Of a DNA stretch of 64,000 bases, positions 48,424-57,754 are shown piece by piece. How positions within the stretch are numbered: position 1 is the first letter of the stretch; each line of letters opens with the position of its first letter. The stretch is from the NCBI GenBank assembly GCA_023384105.1, contig JAHDXR010000002.1, positions 232,989 to 296,988 of the forward strand. The letters are read 5' to 3'. Source of the DNA: Hyphomonadaceae bacterium (GTDB lineage Bacteria; Pseudomonadota; Alphaproteobacteria; Caulobacterales; Aquidulcibacteraceae). A model generated the notes under the pieces. That model worked only from the letters and a program-made list of their open reading frames with translations. It had not been told where the DNA came from and ran no database searches. The position numbers and the translations under genes are program-made.

Positions 48424-49338
48424 TTAGAGGCTGTGGTTCTCGGGCAGCGGCGGGGCTTCGCGCAGCAGCGTGATGGCGATGCGGCGGTTGCCGGGCAGGC
48501 TGGGGTCGTCGGCGAACATCGGTTCGCTGTCGGCGCGGCCCGCCACCTCGTAGATGCGCTCGGCGGAAATGCCCTGCGCCTGCAGGATGCGCCGCGCCTC
48601 ATTGGCGCGCGCGGCCGAAAGCTCGAAATTGGAGTTGTAGCGCCCGCCGGGGCGGGAGCCGTCGGTGTGGCCGGAAATGGTGATCCGGTTGGGCAGCCGC
48701 GCAATCACGCCGGAGACCGCCACCAACAGCCGCCGCGCGCGTTCGTTCGGGGCGGCGTCGCCCGGATTGAACATGGAGCGGCCTTCCTGGTCGATCAGCT
48801 GGATGCGCAGGCCGTCGGGCGTCTGTTCGACGATGACGTTGCGCGAAAGTTCGGCGATGTCGGGCATGTCGTGCATCGCCTGGCGGATGGCGATTTCGGC
48901 GCGCGCGAACTCCGCGGTTTCGCGCAGGGTCCGGGCGCGCGAGAGCGCCTCCTCGTTCGGGGCCCGTTCGCCGCCCGCCTGGACATGGGCTTCGGAACGG
49001 TTCTCGCTGGAGGCGTTGGAGGTGAATTGCGGCTCGGGGGCCTGCGCGACGGGGGCGGAATGGCCGTGCCGGACGCCTTCCTCGGCGAAGCTGGTGCCTT
49101 CCAGCAGCCCGCCAGCGCCGGAGGACACCCGGCTGACGCTCGCGGGGGCGAAGAACTCGGCGATGCCGCGGCGCTGCTCGGGACTGGTGGTGTTGATCAG
49201 CCACATCAGCAGGAAGAAGGCCATCATCGCCGTCACGAAGTCGGCGTAGGCGACTTTCCAGGCGCCGCCGTGGTGGCGGGCGCCGCCTTTCTTAATACGC
49301 TTAATGATAATAGGGCGCTGATTGGTCGCTGACGTCAT
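48424..49338 (-). CDS. motB: Flagellar motor stator protein MotB
   Basis: MotB anchors the proton-conducting stator to peptidoglycan. From ATG 49338 it is 304 residues: a basic start, one membrane helix containing Asp33 (YADFVTAMMAFF), the proton-binding residue, a linker, then an OmpA-like domain with TISGHTDGSRPGGRYNSNFELSAARA that grips peptidoglycan. The Lys-rich N-terminus IIIKRIKKGGARHHGGAWKVAYADF is typical of MotB. motA is not adjacent, as in Caulobacter. A motile stage is implied. Confidence 0.93.
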   Translation of the reverse strand: MTSATNQRPIIIKRIKKGGARHHGGAWKVAYADFVTAMMAFFLLMWLINTTSPEQRRGIAEFFAPASVSRVSSGAGGLLEGTSFAEEGVRHGHSAPVAQAPEPQFTSNASSENRSEAHVQAGGERAPNEEALSRARTLRETAEFARAEIAIRQAMHDMPDIAELSRNVIVEQTPDGLRIQLIDQEGRSMFNPGDAAPNERARRLLVAVSGVIARLPNRITISGHTDGSRPGGRYNSNFELSAARANEARRILQAQGISAERIYEVAGRADSEPMFADDPSLPGNRRIAITLLREAPPLPENHSL

Positions 49339-49384
49339 TTTCCGTCCATTCTGGCGGAGAGCGCGCGACAGTGGCCCAACGGCG

Positions 49385-49399
49385 TTAAGATCGCGTTGA
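49385..49399. promoter_or_regulatory. Possible CtrA site near motB
   Basis: TTAA (49385-49388), seven bases, and TTGA (49396-49399) match seven of eight bases of the CtrA consensus TTAA-N7-TTAA. It lies between motB and the flavin reductase gene. CtrA controls flagellar genes in Caulobacterales, but the site is a sequence guess. Confidence 0.3.
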
Positions 49400-49416
49400 G
49401 TAACCGAGAGGTGAGG

Positions 49417-49905
49417 ATGCACGCTCCGCCCGAACAGGGGTTCCGCCGCGCCATGAGCGCCTTCGCCACCGGCGTCACGGTGGTGTCGGCGGCGCGCGCG
49501 GACGGGCGCATGTCCGGCATCACCGTCAATTCGCTCACCTCCGTGTCGCTGCAGCCGCGGCTGATGCTGTGGTGCCTGGGCGATCAGTCCGAGCGCTACG
49601 ACCATTTTGCGACGGCCGACGCCTGGGGCGTCACCGTGCTCGGCGGCGACGAGGCGGCGCTGGCGATACGGTACGCCCGCGCCGAGCGCGAGACCATCGC
49701 CGCGCACGAGGCGGAGACGTTCGCCAATGTGCCGGTGCTGCGCGCGGGAGTGGCGCACTTCGCGTGCAGGACTCATGATAGACAGCGCGCGGGCGACCAT
49801 CTCATCATCATCGGCGAGGTGACGGATTTCCGGGTGAAGCCGGGCGACGCGCTGACGTTTTTTCGCGGCCAGTACGGCCGCGCGGTGGATACAAGGAGCA
49901 CGTAA
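49417..49905 (+). CDS. Flavin reductase-domain protein
   Basis: The 162-residue protein has the FMN-binding split-barrel fold: FRRAMSAFATGVTVVSAARADGRMSGITVNSLTSVSLQPRLMLWCL, then the GDHLIIIGEVTDF strand. Such proteins reduce flavin for a partner monooxygenase using NAD(P)H. No monooxygenase is adjacent; the next gene is a dehydrogenase overlapping it by one base. ATG 49417 follows GAGAGGTGAGG. Confidence 0.85.
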   Translation: MHAPPEQGFRRAMSAFATGVTVVSAARADGRMSGITVNSLTSVSLQPRLMLWCLGDQSERYDHFATADAWGVTVLGGDEAALAIRYARAERETIAAHEAETFANVPVLRAGVAHFACRTHDRQRAGDHLIIIGEVTDFRVKPGDALTFFRGQYGRAVDTRST

Positions 49906-50771
49906 TGGCGAAAGTGGCGTTCATCGGTCTGGGCGTTATGGGCTCGCCGATGGCCGGGCACTTGGCCAAGGCCGGCCACGATGTCGCCGTGTACAATCGC
50001 ACTGAAGACAAAGCCCGCGACTGGGCGCAGACATATTCTGGCCGCACTTACAGTTCGGTGGCGAACGCGGTCGAGGGCGTGGACATCGCCTTTTCCTGCG
50101 TCGGGGACGACCGCGATCTGCGCGAAGTGTTCGAGGCGGCGGCGTCGAAGATGCGCAAGGGCGCGATCTTCGTCGACCACACCACCGCCTCGGCGGAGAT
50201 CGCGCGCGAACTGGCCGTCAAGGCGGAAGAGCGCGGGCTCGGTTTTCTCGACGCTCCGGTCTCCGGCGGCCAGGCGGGCGCGGAGGCGGGACGGCTGACG
50301 GTCATGGCCGGCGGCGAGCCGAGCGTGTTCGCCGAGGCGCAGCCGATCATGGCCGCCTACGCGGCCAGCATGACGCTGATCGGCCCGGCCGGCGCCGGAC
50401 AGCTGGCGAAGATGGTGAACCAGATCTGCATCGCCGGCGTGCTGCAGGGGCTGGCTGAAGCGCTGCACTTCGCCAAGCGCGCCGATCTCGACGTCGAGAA
50501 AGTGATCGGCGCCATCTCCAAGGGCGCGGCGCAGAGCTGGCAGATGGAGAACCGCTGGAAGACGATGGCCGAAGGCCGGTTCGACTTCGGTTTCGCCGTC
50601 GACTGGATGCGCAAGGACCTGGGGCTCGTGCTCGAGGAGGCGCAGCGCAACGGCGCCAGGCTCGATCTCGTGAAGCTGATCGACGAATACTACGCCGACG
50701 TGCAGGCGATGGGCGGCAAACGCTGGGATACATCGAGCCTGATCGCCCGTCTGGAGCCGCCGCAGCGTTAG
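49905..50771 (+). CDS. NAD(P)-binding beta-hydroxyacid dehydrogenase (3-hydroxyisobutyrate dehydrogenase family)
   Basis: The 288-residue protein begins FIGLGVMGSPMAGHLAKAGHDV, the Rossmann dinucleotide motif. It has DAPVSGGQAGAEAGRLTVMAGG for substrate binding, and the catalytic Lys in GAGQLAKMVNQ. The family includes 3-hydroxyisobutyrate and tartronate semialdehyde reductases; the exact substrate is not clear. ATG 49905 uses the last A of the flavin reductase stop, so translation is coupled. Confidence 0.9.
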   Translation: MAKVAFIGLGVMGSPMAGHLAKAGHDVAVYNRTEDKARDWAQTYSGRTYSSVANAVEGVDIAFSCVGDDRDLREVFEAAASKMRKGAIFVDHTTASAEIARELAVKAEERGLGFLDAPVSGGQAGAEAGRLTVMAGGEPSVFAEAQPIMAAYAASMTLIGPAGAGQLAKMVNQICIAGVLQGLAEALHFAKRADLDVEKVIGAISKGAAQSWQMENRWKTMAEGRFDFGFAVDWMRKDLGLVLEEAQRNGARLDLVKLIDEYYADVQAMGGKRWDTSSLIARLEPPQR

Positions 50772-50871
50772 CGCGCGTTTACGCTAATTCGGCGGCTGAA
50801 GCAGCCCGGTGTTTCATCTCTCTTAAACGCGATGTGCTTAGGATGGCGTTCTGTGCGAGCCGGAGCGCAGC

Positions 50872-51717
50872 ATGAACGCCAAGTCTTGGGCTGTCTGCGT
50901 GATAGAGCCCAACAAGTACGAAGGACAGATCATCCTGGAGCTTCTGCGCGGCGTCGGCGCGGCCAACGTGAAGCTGTTCACCAGCCAGGACGAAGCGACC
51001 CACGCACTGAGGCTCCACAGGGCCAATATCATCGTCACCGCATTCGAGGCGGGCCCGCTTGACGGCGCGGCCTGGACGAAGGCGTTCCGGCGCAGCAACG
51101 CGGTGGCCAACCGTCAGGCGGCGATCTTCGTTACGTCCGGCGCGTTCTCGCGTTCGATGGCCGAGCAGTGCAGGCTCGCCGGCGCGAATGCGCTGATCGG
51201 CAAGCCGGTCTCGGGCAAGACGCTGATCGCCACGATCAAGAGGGTGCTGGCCCGGCCGCGTCCGTTCGTTGACGGAGAAGGATATGTCGGCCCGTGCCGC
51301 CGCGCCGGCATCGTCACCGCGGGCGCGCCGAAGCGGCGCCGCCGCAGCGACGGCCAGAGCGAGGCGCCGCCTGCGGGCACGCTGCAGACGGCGATCCAGG
51401 CGCTGATCGAAGCCACCGCGCTGGTGAGCGCCGATCCCGCGAAAGCCGACGCGTGCGGCGCGGCCTTGCGCGCGGTGCAAGGCTATGCGGTGAACGTGGG
51501 CGACGGGCCGCTGATGCGCGCGTGCGCGGCGTTTTCATTGCAGCTGAGCGCCGCCAGAACGCAGCGGCCGGAGGCGGCGAAGGCGGCGTTGGAAATGTGC
51601 ATCGGCGGCGTCGCGAGGCTCGCGGCGATCTCCACGAGCGAAGGCGCCGCGCGCGAGGCGCTTGCCGAAGACGTGCGCCAGGCCGTCGCCAAGGCGGTGA
51701 TGCAGCGCGTGGCCTGA
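50872..51717 (+). CDS. Degenerate receiver-domain protein
   Basis: The first 130 residues resemble a response-regulator receiver: CVIEPNKYEGQIILELLRGVG start, ANIIVTAFEAGPLDG in place of the phospho-acceptor segment, and ALIGKPVS with the conserved Lys. The aligned acceptor Asp is Ala in the AFEAGPLDG motif, so normal phosphorylation is unlikely. Residues 131-281 are an Arg-rich linker and a helical domain of unknown type. It may act as a phosphorylation-independent adaptor. No kinase is adjacent. Confidence 0.65.
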   Translation: MNAKSWAVCVIEPNKYEGQIILELLRGVGAANVKLFTSQDEATHALRLHRANIIVTAFEAGPLDGAAWTKAFRRSNAVANRQAAIFVTSGAFSRSMAEQCRLAGANALIGKPVSGKTLIATIKRVLARPRPFVDGEGYVGPCRRAGIVTAGAPKRRRRSDGQSEAPPAGTLQTAIQALIEATALVSADPAKADACGAALRAVQGYAVNVGDGPLMRACAAFSLQLSAARTQRPEAAKAALEMCIGGVARLAAISTSEGAAREALAEDVRQAVAKAVMQRVA

Positions 51718-51767
51718 AGCCCGGAGGGCGCGGCGTTTCAGCTTCAAGCCGGCGTTTCGTCCGATAT

Positions 51768-52763
51768 TTACGTGGCGAGCAATTCCGCGGCGTATGGCGC
51801 GAAATAGGTGACGACGCCGTCGGCGCCTGCGCGTTTGAATGCGGTCAGCGTTTCCAGCACGATGCGCTGCTCGTCGATCCAGCCATTGGCCGCGGCCGCT
51901 TTGATCATCGCGTACTCGCCGCTGACCTGGAATGCGTAGGTCGGCAGGCCGAACCCGGCTTTCACGCGGGCGACGATGTCGAGATAGGCGAGGCCGGGCT
52001 TTACCAGCAGCATGTCGGCGCCTTCGGCGACATCCATCGCCACTTCGCGCAGCGCCTCGTCGGTGTTGCCGTAATCCATCTGATAGGTGCGTTTGTCGCC
52101 TTGGAGCGCTTTGGCCGAGCCGATCGCTTCGCGATAGGGGCCGTAGAACGCCGACGCGTACTTGGCCGCGTACGACATGATCAGCGCGTCTTGATAACCA
52201 TTCGCATCCAGCGCGGCGCGGATGGCGCCGACGCGGCCGTCCATCATGTCGGAGGGCGCGACGATGTCGGCGCCGGCGTTGACCTGAATCAAGGCCTGCT
52301 CAGTGAGCACTTTTACGGTCTCGTCGTTGAGGATGCGTCCGTCGCGCAGGAGCCCGTCGTGGCCGTGATCGGTGAAAGGATCGAGCGCGACGTCGACCAT
52401 GACGCCGACGCCGGGCGCGGCGTCTTTCATCGCGCGCACGGCGGTGCAGACGAGGCCGTCCGGGTTCAACGCTTCGCGGCCGCCCGCGTCCTTCTTCGCG
52501 GCGTCGATGTGCGGGAAGACGGCGATGGCGGGAATGCCCAGCCGCTCGGCGCGCTTGGCCGCCGCCGCAGCAGCGCGGACCGAGTAGCGCGAGACGCCGG
52601 GCATCGCCGCCACCGGAACTTCATCCTCGGCGCCGTCATGCACGACAATCGCCCAGATCAGGTCGTCGGCGCCGAGGCGATGCTCGCGCGTCAGGCGGCG
52701 CAGCCAATCGGTCTGACGCAGCCGGCGCGGGCGGGAAGCGGGGTATCGTCCGGTGTAGCTCAT
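51768..52763 (-). CDS. hemB: Porphobilinogen synthase (ALA dehydratase)
   Basis: HemB condenses two 5-aminolevulinate molecules to porphobilinogen. The 331-residue protein has the Schiff-base lysines in [17 protein letters not shown] and [12 protein letters not shown]. The metal region reads [14 protein letters not shown], with Asp in place of the Cys triad, marking the zinc-independent, magnesium-type subfamily. ATG 52763 is preferred to a TTG five codons upstream. It is divergent from hemA, which makes its substrate. Confidence 0.95.
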   Translation of the reverse strand: MSYTGRYPASRPRRLRQTDWLRRLTREHRLGADDLIWAIVVHDGAEDEVPVAAMPGVSRYSVRAAAAAAKRAERLGIPAIAVFPHIDAAKKDAGGREALNPDGLVCTAVRAMKDAAPGVGVMVDVALDPFTDHGHDGLLRDGRILNDETVKVLTEQALIQVNAGADIVAPSDMMDGRVGAIRAALDANGYQDALIMSYAAKYASAFYGPYREAIGSAKALQGDKRTYQMDYGNTDEALREVAMDVAEGADMLLVKPGLAYLDIVARVKAGFGLPTYAFQVSGEYAMIKAAAANGWIDEQRIVLETLTAFKRAGADGVVTYFAPYAAELLAT

Positions 52764-52811
52764 GCGACTCGTTCGCAACTGGAAGCGCGCTCATGCGCTT
52801 TAGGGTCTCAG

Positions 52812-52841
52812 TTACCTTGTTCTGCGGAAGTAGCCTATATT
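52812..52841 (+). promoter_or_regulatory. Possible promoter of hemA
   Basis: TTACCT (52812-52817) and TATATT (52836-52841) are 18 bases apart, about 36 bases before the hemA GTG start. The TATATT is the most AT-rich stretch in the hemB-hemA gap. The match is modest. Confidence 0.3.
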
Positions 52842-52876
52842 TCAACAAACGCCACGCTGACACAAAGGCGCGTACA

Positions 52877-54100
52877 GTGAGAGAAGCGGACAAGCGGGTA
52901 TTCGAGAAGGCGGTCGCGAGCATTTGCGAAGAAGGACGCTATCGCGTGTTCGCCGACATCATGCGCGAACGCGGCCGCTTCCCGCACGCGACGCTGCGGC
53001 TCGAAGACGGCGCCAAGCGCGACATCGTCGTATGGTGCTCGAACGACTATCTCGGCCAGGGCCAGAGCCCCGAAGTGCTCGACGCCGCGCATGCGGCGCT
53101 GGACAGGGTGGGCGCCGGCGCCGGCGGCACGCGCAACATCTCCGGCACGACCAGCTACCACGTCGATCTCGAGAGAGAACTCGCCGACCTGCACGGCAAG
53201 GAAGCGGCGCTGCTGTTCACCTCGGGCTACGTGTCCAACGACGCGACGCTGTCGACGCTGGCGAAGCTCTTTCCCGATCTGTGGATCTTCTCCGATGAGC
53301 AGAACCACGCTTCGATGATCGAAGGCATCCGCCGCGCCAGGTGCGAACGGCGCATCTTCCGGCACAACGACGTCCAGCACTTGGAAGCGCTGATCAACGA
53401 AGCGCCGGCGCATGCGCCGAAGCTGATCGCGTTCGAGAGCGTCTATTCGATGGACGGCGACACCGCCCCCATCGAACAGATTTGCGACCTGGCCGAAGCT
53501 TACGGCGCGATGACCTATCTGGACGAGGTGCACGGCGTCGGCCTCTACGGGCCGACCGGCGGCGGCGTCGCCGAGCGCGACGGCGTGATGCACCGCGTCG
53601 ACTTCATCGAGGGCACGCTGGCCAAGGCGTTCGGCACGATGGGCGGCTACGTGACCGGGCCGGCGACGGCGATCGACGCCATCCGCTCCACCGCGTCCGG
53701 CTTCATCTTCACCACCTCGCTTGCGCCGTCGATCGCGGCGGCCGCGCTGGAGAGCGTGCGCATGGTGCGCGAGTGTCCGCATCTGCGCGACCGCCTGCAG
53801 GAGCGCGCCGAACGATTGAAGGCCTTGTTGCGCGAGGCCGGCATTCCGGTGATGTCGGAATCGACCACCCATATCGTGCCGGTGCTGGTGGGCGACGCCG
53901 CGCGCTGCAAGAAGATCTCCGACATCCTCCTGTTCGAGCACGGCATCTACGTGCAGCCGATCAATTACCCGACGGTGCCGCGCGGCACCGAGCGGCTGCG
54001 CATCACGCCGAGCCCGTTCCATGACGACGAACTCATGGACGGCCTCATTGCGGCGCTGAAGGCGGTGTGGGCCAAGTGCCCGGTGCACGTCCCCGCGTGA
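52877..54100 (+). CDS. hemA: 5-aminolevulinate synthase
   Basis: It condenses glycine and succinyl-CoA to 5-aminolevulinate, the C4 route used by alphaproteobacteria. The 407-residue PLP enzyme has [52 protein letters not shown] and the Schiff-base Lys250 in [16 protein letters not shown] 52877 is chosen because AAAGG lies eight bases before it and the N-terminus then matches family length; an earlier ATG would run through the promoter. Divergent from hemB. Confidence 0.95.
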   Translation: MREADKRVFEKAVASICEEGRYRVFADIMRERGRFPHATLRLEDGAKRDIVVWCSNDYLGQGQSPEVLDAAHAALDRVGAGAGGTRNISGTTSYHVDLERELADLHGKEAALLFTSGYVSNDATLSTLAKLFPDLWIFSDEQNHASMIEGIRRARCERRIFRHNDVQHLEALINEAPAHAPKLIAFESVYSMDGDTAPIEQICDLAEAYGAMTYLDEVHGVGLYGPTGGGVAERDGVMHRVDFIEGTLAKAFGTMGGYVTGPATAIDAIRSTASGFIFTTSLAPSIAAAALESVRMVRECPHLRDRLQERAERLKALLREAGIPVMSESTTHIVPVLVGDAARCKKISDILLFEHGIYVQPINYPTVPRGTERLRITPSPFHDDELMDGLIAALKAVWAKCPVHVPA

Positions 54101-54324
54101 GCGGCGAGGGCGAGCGCGAAGTCATCTTCGAGATCACGCGCGTGGGCGACGTTCAGCGCGTCGCTGCCGTCGATGTCGCTACCGGGATCGAGGTCGTCGT
54201 GCAGGCGCCGGCGCATGCTGCGCTCGCCGACGTGCGCGCGCTGGCGCTGCGCAAGCTGGAGCGCGTGCTCAAGGGCGAAGACGCCGGTGCGCCGGCGCCG
54301 CAGCGGCCGGGCAAGCTGGTCTAG
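54097..54324 (+). CDS. Small conserved protein, DUF6898-like
   Basis: The 75-residue protein (GTG start overlapping the hemA stop by four bases) has [34 protein letters not shown] and [12 protein letters not shown]. This two-strand plus helix pattern resembles the small DUF6898 proteins found beside hemA in alphaproteobacteria. Function is unknown. A family A repeat begins just after its stop. Confidence 0.7.
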   Translation: MSGEGEREVIFEITRVGDVQRVAAVDVATGIEVVVQAPAHAALADVRALALRKLERVLKGEDAGAPAPQRPGKLV

Positions 54325-54336
54325 GCGCCGCCGCCC

Positions 54337-54417
54337 CTATGGACCGCCGGCGTCCCGTCGGCAGGCGCCATCACGGCAAAGCGTAGCGCGGGCCGGCGAG
54401 GCGCCGGCGGTCCATAG
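54337..54417. repeat. Family A palindromic element
   Basis: CTATGGACCGCCGGCG (54337-54352) and CGCCGGCGGTCCATAG (54402-54417) are perfect inverted ends around a 49-base centre. It sits between the convergent ends of the hemA operon and mucR and probably separates their transcripts. Confidence 0.8.
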
Positions 54418-54447
54418 ACCGGCGCGTCCGACATTCGGGCTGACGCT

Positions 54448-54879
54448 TCAATCGCGGCGACGCACGCCTTTGCCGAGACCGATCTTCTTGGCGAACTCGG
54501 AACGGCGCGCCGCGTAGGAGGGCGCCACCATCGGATAGTCGGGCGGCAGACCCCAGCGTTTACGATACTCGTCGGGCGACATGTTGTAGGTCGAGCGCAA
54601 GTAACGCTTGAGCATTTTGAGCTTTTTGCCGTCTTCCAGGCAGATGATGTAGTCCTGCTGGACCGACTTGTTGATCGGCGCGGCCGGCTTGGGACGCTCG
54701 CTGATCCGCTCGCCTCCATCGCCGTTGAGGGAACGGAGCGTCCGATGCACCGACCGGATCAAGTCCGCGAGTTCGTCCGAGGAGAGCTTATTGTTGGCCA
54801 CGAAGGACGCAACGATATCTGTGGTCATCCGCAAGGCCGCGTCGCCGCCGCCTTCCGCGACCTCGTCATCATTACGCAT
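54448..54879 (-). CDS. mucR: MucR/Ros family transcriptional regulator
   Basis: MucR proteins silence many promoters and, in Caulobacter, act with SciP and CtrA in cell-cycle control. The 143-residue protein has TTDIVASFVANNKLSSDELADLI near the N-terminus and the zinc-finger-like DNA-binding domain DYIICLEDGKKLKMLKRYLRSTYNMSPDEYRKRWGLPPDYPMVAPSYAARRSE. Parts of the Cys2His2 site are replaced, as in Caulobacter MucR. Its promoter and a GANTC site are listed separately. Confidence 0.92.
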   Translation of the reverse strand: MRNDDEVAEGGGDAALRMTTDIVASFVANNKLSSDELADLIRSVHRTLRSLNGDGGERISERPKPAAPINKSVQQDYIICLEDGKKLKMLKRYLRSTYNMSPDEYRKRWGLPPDYPMVAPSYAARRSEFAKKIGLGKGVRRRD

Positions 54880-54919
54880 AGACCCGCCTTTTCTGTAGCG
54901 AATACAAGGCCCTCAACTT

Positions 54920-54949
54920 TTTATAGTCATGCGAATCTGAGTTCTGCAA
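54920..54949 (-). promoter_or_regulatory. Probable promoter of mucR
   Basis: On the minus strand TTGCAG (54944-54949) and TATAAA (54920-54925) are 18 bases apart, about 40 bases before the mucR ATG. A GAATC site (54933-54937), a target of CcrM-type methylation, lies in the spacer. Confidence 0.45.
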
Positions 54950-55027
54950 GTATTACTCACGACCTAACTCAATATGAGCTTGATTTTCCGCAGTTGTTAC
55001 GCGCACAAGGCGAACTGGAGAGTAGCT

Positions 55028-55056
55028 TTGCTTACGCATAGGCGGCGAACTATGCT
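55028..55056 (+). promoter_or_regulatory. Probable promoter of glyA
   Basis: TTGCTT (55028-55033) and TATGCT (55051-55056) are exactly 17 bases apart, 42 bases upstream of the glyA ATG. The rest of the mucR-glyA gap is AT-rich for this genome. Confidence 0.5.
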
Positions 55057-55098
55057 TGGCGAAGATTCCAAACCCAAAGTTGCGGACGAGGTTTTCAC

Positions 55099-56394
55099 AT
55101 GAGCCAGGCAGCCGGACGCGCCGCCGAGCGTGACCGCTTTTTCGAAGCGTCGCTGGAGCGCGGCGATCCGGACGTGCATGCGGGCATCAGGGCGGAGCTG
55201 CAGCGTCAGCAGCGGCAGATCGAACTCATCGCGTCGGAGAACATCGTCTCGCGCGCGGTGCTGGAGGCGCAGGGCTCGGTGCTCACGAACAAGTACGCCG
55301 AAGGCTATCCGGGCCGGCGCTATTATGGCGGCTGCGAGTTCGTCGACGAAGTCGAGCGGCTGGCGATCGAGCGGGCGAAGCGTCTGTTCGGCTGCACGTT
55401 CGCGAACGTGCAGCCGCATTCGGGCGCCAACGCGAACCAGGCGGTGTTTTTCGCGCTGCTGAATCCCGGCGACACGTTTCTCGGCATGGACCTCGCCTGC
55501 GGCGGCCACCTCACGCACGGCTCGCCGGTGAACATTTCCGGCAAGTGGTTTCATCCGGTCGCATATGGCGTGCGCGAGGACGACCATCTGATCGATTACG
55601 ATCAGGTCGCCGAGATCGCTCAGCGCGAGAAGCCGAAACTGATCATCGCCGGCGGCTCCGCCTATTCGCGCCATATCGACTTTGCGCGTTTCCGCCAGAT
55701 CGCCGACGACATCGGCGCCATCCTGATGGTGGACATGGCGCACTATGCCGGCCTGATCGCGGGCGGCGCCTATCCGTCGCCGCTGCCGCATGCGCATGTG
55801 GTGACCACGACGACGCACAAGACGCTGCGCGGACCTCGCGGCGGCATGATCCTTTCGAACGACGAAGATCTCGGCAAGAAGATCAATTCGGCGGTTTTCC
55901 CCGGGCTTCAGGGCGGCCCGCTGATGCATGTGATCGCCGCCAAGGCGGTGAGCTTCGGCGAAGCGCTGCAGCCGGAATTCAAGCTCTACGCCCAGCGCAC
56001 CGTCGAGAACGCGCGCGCGCTGGCGGCGCGGCTGATCGAGAACGGTCTCGCCGTGGTGTCCGGCGGCACCGACAGCCATTTGATGCTGGTGGACCTGCGG
56101 CCGAAGCGGGCGACCGGCAAGTCGGCCGAGCAATCGCTCGAGCGGGCGCTGATCACCACCAACAAGAACGGCATTCCGTACGATCCGGAAAAGCCGATGG
56201 TGACGTCCGGCATCCGCCTGGGCTCGCCGGCCTGCACCACGCGCGGTTTCGGCCCGGCCGAGTTCCGCCAGGTCGCCGACCTGATCTGCGAAGTGCTGGA
56301 CGGGTTGCAGAAGTCCAACGGCGACAATTCCGCGACCGAAGCGGCCGTGGCCGCGAAAGTCGAGCAGCTGACGGCCCGTTTTCCGATTTACTGA
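55099..56394 (+). CDS. glyA: Serine hydroxymethyltransferase
   Basis: GlyA interconverts serine and glycine and feeds one-carbon units to folate. The 431-residue protein has [40 protein letters not shown], and the PLP Lys241 in [16 protein letters not shown] 55099 follows GAGG by seven bases. It leads the glyA-nrdR-rib cluster conserved in alphaproteobacteria. Glycine made here is also a substrate for HemA nearby. Confidence 0.96.
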   Translation: MSQAAGRAAERDRFFEASLERGDPDVHAGIRAELQRQQRQIELIASENIVSRAVLEAQGSVLTNKYAEGYPGRRYYGGCEFVDEVERLAIERAKRLFGCTFANVQPHSGANANQAVFFALLNPGDTFLGMDLACGGHLTHGSPVNISGKWFHPVAYGVREDDHLIDYDQVAEIAQREKPKLIIAGGSAYSRHIDFARFRQIADDIGAILMVDMAHYAGLIAGGAYPSPLPHAHVVTTTTHKTLRGPRGGMILSNDEDLGKKINSAVFPGLQGGPLMHVIAAKAVSFGEALQPEFKLYAQRTVENARALAARLIENGLAVVSGGTDSHLMLVDLRPKRATGKSAEQSLERALITTNKNGIPYDPEKPMVTSGIRLGSPACTTRGFGPAEFRQVADLICEVLDGLQKSNGDNSATEAAVAAKVEQLTARFPIY

Positions 56395-56398
56395 GCGA

Positions 56399-56524
56399 AT
56401 GGCGGATAGAGGCTCGCCGCCGCCTCAGGAGGTTGCCGATTTGCCCGCGCAAGGCGGCGAAATCGGCCCTATGCTGCGGGAGCTGATTCGGTCGCTGCAG
56501 GACAAGGACCGCGCGGAGGACTGA
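56399..56524 (+). CDS. Possible small protein of 41 residues
   Basis: An ATG four bases after the glyA stop opens a 41-residue frame: MADRGSPPPQEVADLPAQGG, then a helical part with IGPMLRELIRSLQDKDRAED. The charged C-terminal helix and a GAGCGA upstream support expression. Part of the beginning matches the family D repeat. It could be spurious. Confidence 0.35.
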   Translation: MADRGSPPPQEVADLPAQGGEIGPMLRELIRSLQDKDRAED

Positions 56525-56527
56525 TCT

Positions 56528-56558
56528 CTATTCGCCACTCACCGTTCGCTATTCGCCA
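56528..56558. repeat. Family D short repeat
   Basis: CTATTCGCCACTCACCGTTC, followed by a second CTATTCGCC, lies just before nrdR. The reverse complement resembles the unit at 32874-32902 (GGCGAATGGCGAGTGGCGAA). Such tandem 'TTCGC' units occur widely between alphaproteobacterial genes; role unknown. Confidence 0.55.
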
Positions 56559-56566
56559 GGTTCCGA

Positions 56567-57034
56567 ATGCGTTGCCCGTTTTGCCAGAACGAAGACAGCC
56601 AGGTGAAAGACAGCCGTCCCACTGAGGACGGGGCTGCGATCCGGCGCCGCCGCCAGTGCGACAAGTGCGGTTCGCGCTTCACCACGTTCGAGCGCGTGCA
56701 GCTGCGCGATCTCGTGGTGATCAAGCGTTCGGGCCGGCGCGTGCCGTTCGACCGCGACAAGCTCGCGCGTTCGCTGTCGATCGCGCTGCGCAAGCGGCCG
56801 ATCGAGCAGGACCAGATCGAGCAGATGATCTCCGGCATCGTCCGCAAGCTCGAAAGCCAGGGCGAGAGCGAGGTGGCCTCGGAGACGATCGGCGAGATGG
56901 TGATGGAGGCGCTCAATCACCTCGATCCGGTGGCGTATGTGCGCTACGCCTCGGTTTACCGCGATTTCCGCGAGGCTAGCGATTTCGCCGATTTCATCGA
57001 GGAAGCCGGCAAAGCCAAGCGCGCGCGCGACTGA
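56567..57034 (+). CDS. nrdR: Transcriptional repressor NrdR
   Basis: NrdR represses ribonucleotide reductase genes in response to ATP/dATP. The 155-residue protein has a zinc ribbon ([20 protein letters not shown]...[14 protein letters not shown], residues 3-42) and an ATP-cone ([21 protein letters not shown]...). Length is standard. It follows glyA, the usual alphaproteobacterial order, and precedes the riboflavin genes. Confidence 0.96.
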   Translation: MRCPFCQNEDSQVKDSRPTEDGAAIRRRRQCDKCGSRFTTFERVQLRDLVVIKRSGRRVPFDRDKLARSLSIALRKRPIEQDQIEQMISGIVRKLESQGESEVASETIGEMVMEALNHLDPVAYVRYASVYRDFREASDFADFIEEAGKAKRARD

Positions 57035-57067
57035 CGCACTAGCAAAGCCGGGCGCGCGCGCGCATGA

Positions 57068-57745
57068 ATGCATGCGAACATGGCGCGTCCGCACGTCACC
57101 CTGAAGCTGGCTACGTCGCTCGACGGGCGCATCGCGACCGCGTCGGGCGAAAGCCGCTGGATCACTTCGCCTGAATCGCGGGCTGAGGTGCAGCGGCTGC
57201 GCGCGGCGGCGCAGGCGGTGATGGTCGGCGCGGGCACGGCGCGTGCGGACGATCCGGAACTTTTAGCGCGCACCGAGCCGCCGCCGCCGCGCCAGCCGCT
57301 GCGCGTGGTGCTGGATACCGGATTTTCGCTGCGGCCTCACGGCCGGCTGTTTTCCGCGCTGGACCGGGCGCCGCTCCTCATCATCGGCGCGCCGGATGCA
57401 GACCCCAAGGCGCGGGCGGCGCTGGAAGCCGCCGGCGCGCAGACCGCCGTGGCGCCGCGCGCGCCGGCAGGCATCGACGTCGAGGCGGCGCTCGATCGCT
57501 TGGGCGCGGATGGGATCGCGGCCGTGCTGGTCGAGGGCGGCGGCGTCCTGGCCGCCTCCTTGATCGCCGCGGATGCGGCGGATCGGCTGGAATGGTTTCG
57601 GGCGCCCGTCATCCTCGGCGGCGACGGACGCCCTTCCGTAGCGGCGCTTGCGCTAAGCCGGCTTGCTGACGCGCCCGCCTGGCGGCGCGTTGCATTGCGT
57701 GAGCTTGGCCCCGATCTCTGGGAGAGCTACGAGCGGGCCTCGTAA
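57068..57745 (+). CDS. ribD: RibD reductase domain, no deaminase domain
   Basis: It should reduce the ribosyl group of the pyrimidine intermediate in riboflavin synthesis. The 225-residue protein matches only the C-terminal reductase half of RibD: VTLKLATSLDGRIATASGESRWITSPESR, VMVGAGTARADDPEL, and VLVEGGGVLAASL. The N-terminal zinc deaminase half (HAE and PCxxxGxxxPC) is absent, and only about 30 bases separate it from nrdR. ATG 57080 is an alternative start. Confidence 0.85.
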   Translation: MHANMARPHVTLKLATSLDGRIATASGESRWITSPESRAEVQRLRAAAQAVMVGAGTARADDPELLARTEPPPPRQPLRVVLDTGFSLRPHGRLFSALDRAPLLIIGAPDADPKARAALEAAGAQTAVAPRAPAGIDVEAALDRLGADGIAAVLVEGGGVLAASLIAADAADRLEWFRAPVILGGDGRPSVAALALSRLADAPAWRRVALRELGPDLWESYERAS

Positions 57746-57754
57746 GAAGGGTTC

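Noticed and set aside
52793..52876. Earlier ATG start for hemA
   Set aside because: The extra 28 residues do not match the family and cover the probable promoter; GTG 52877 has a Shine-Dalgarno and gives the expected length.
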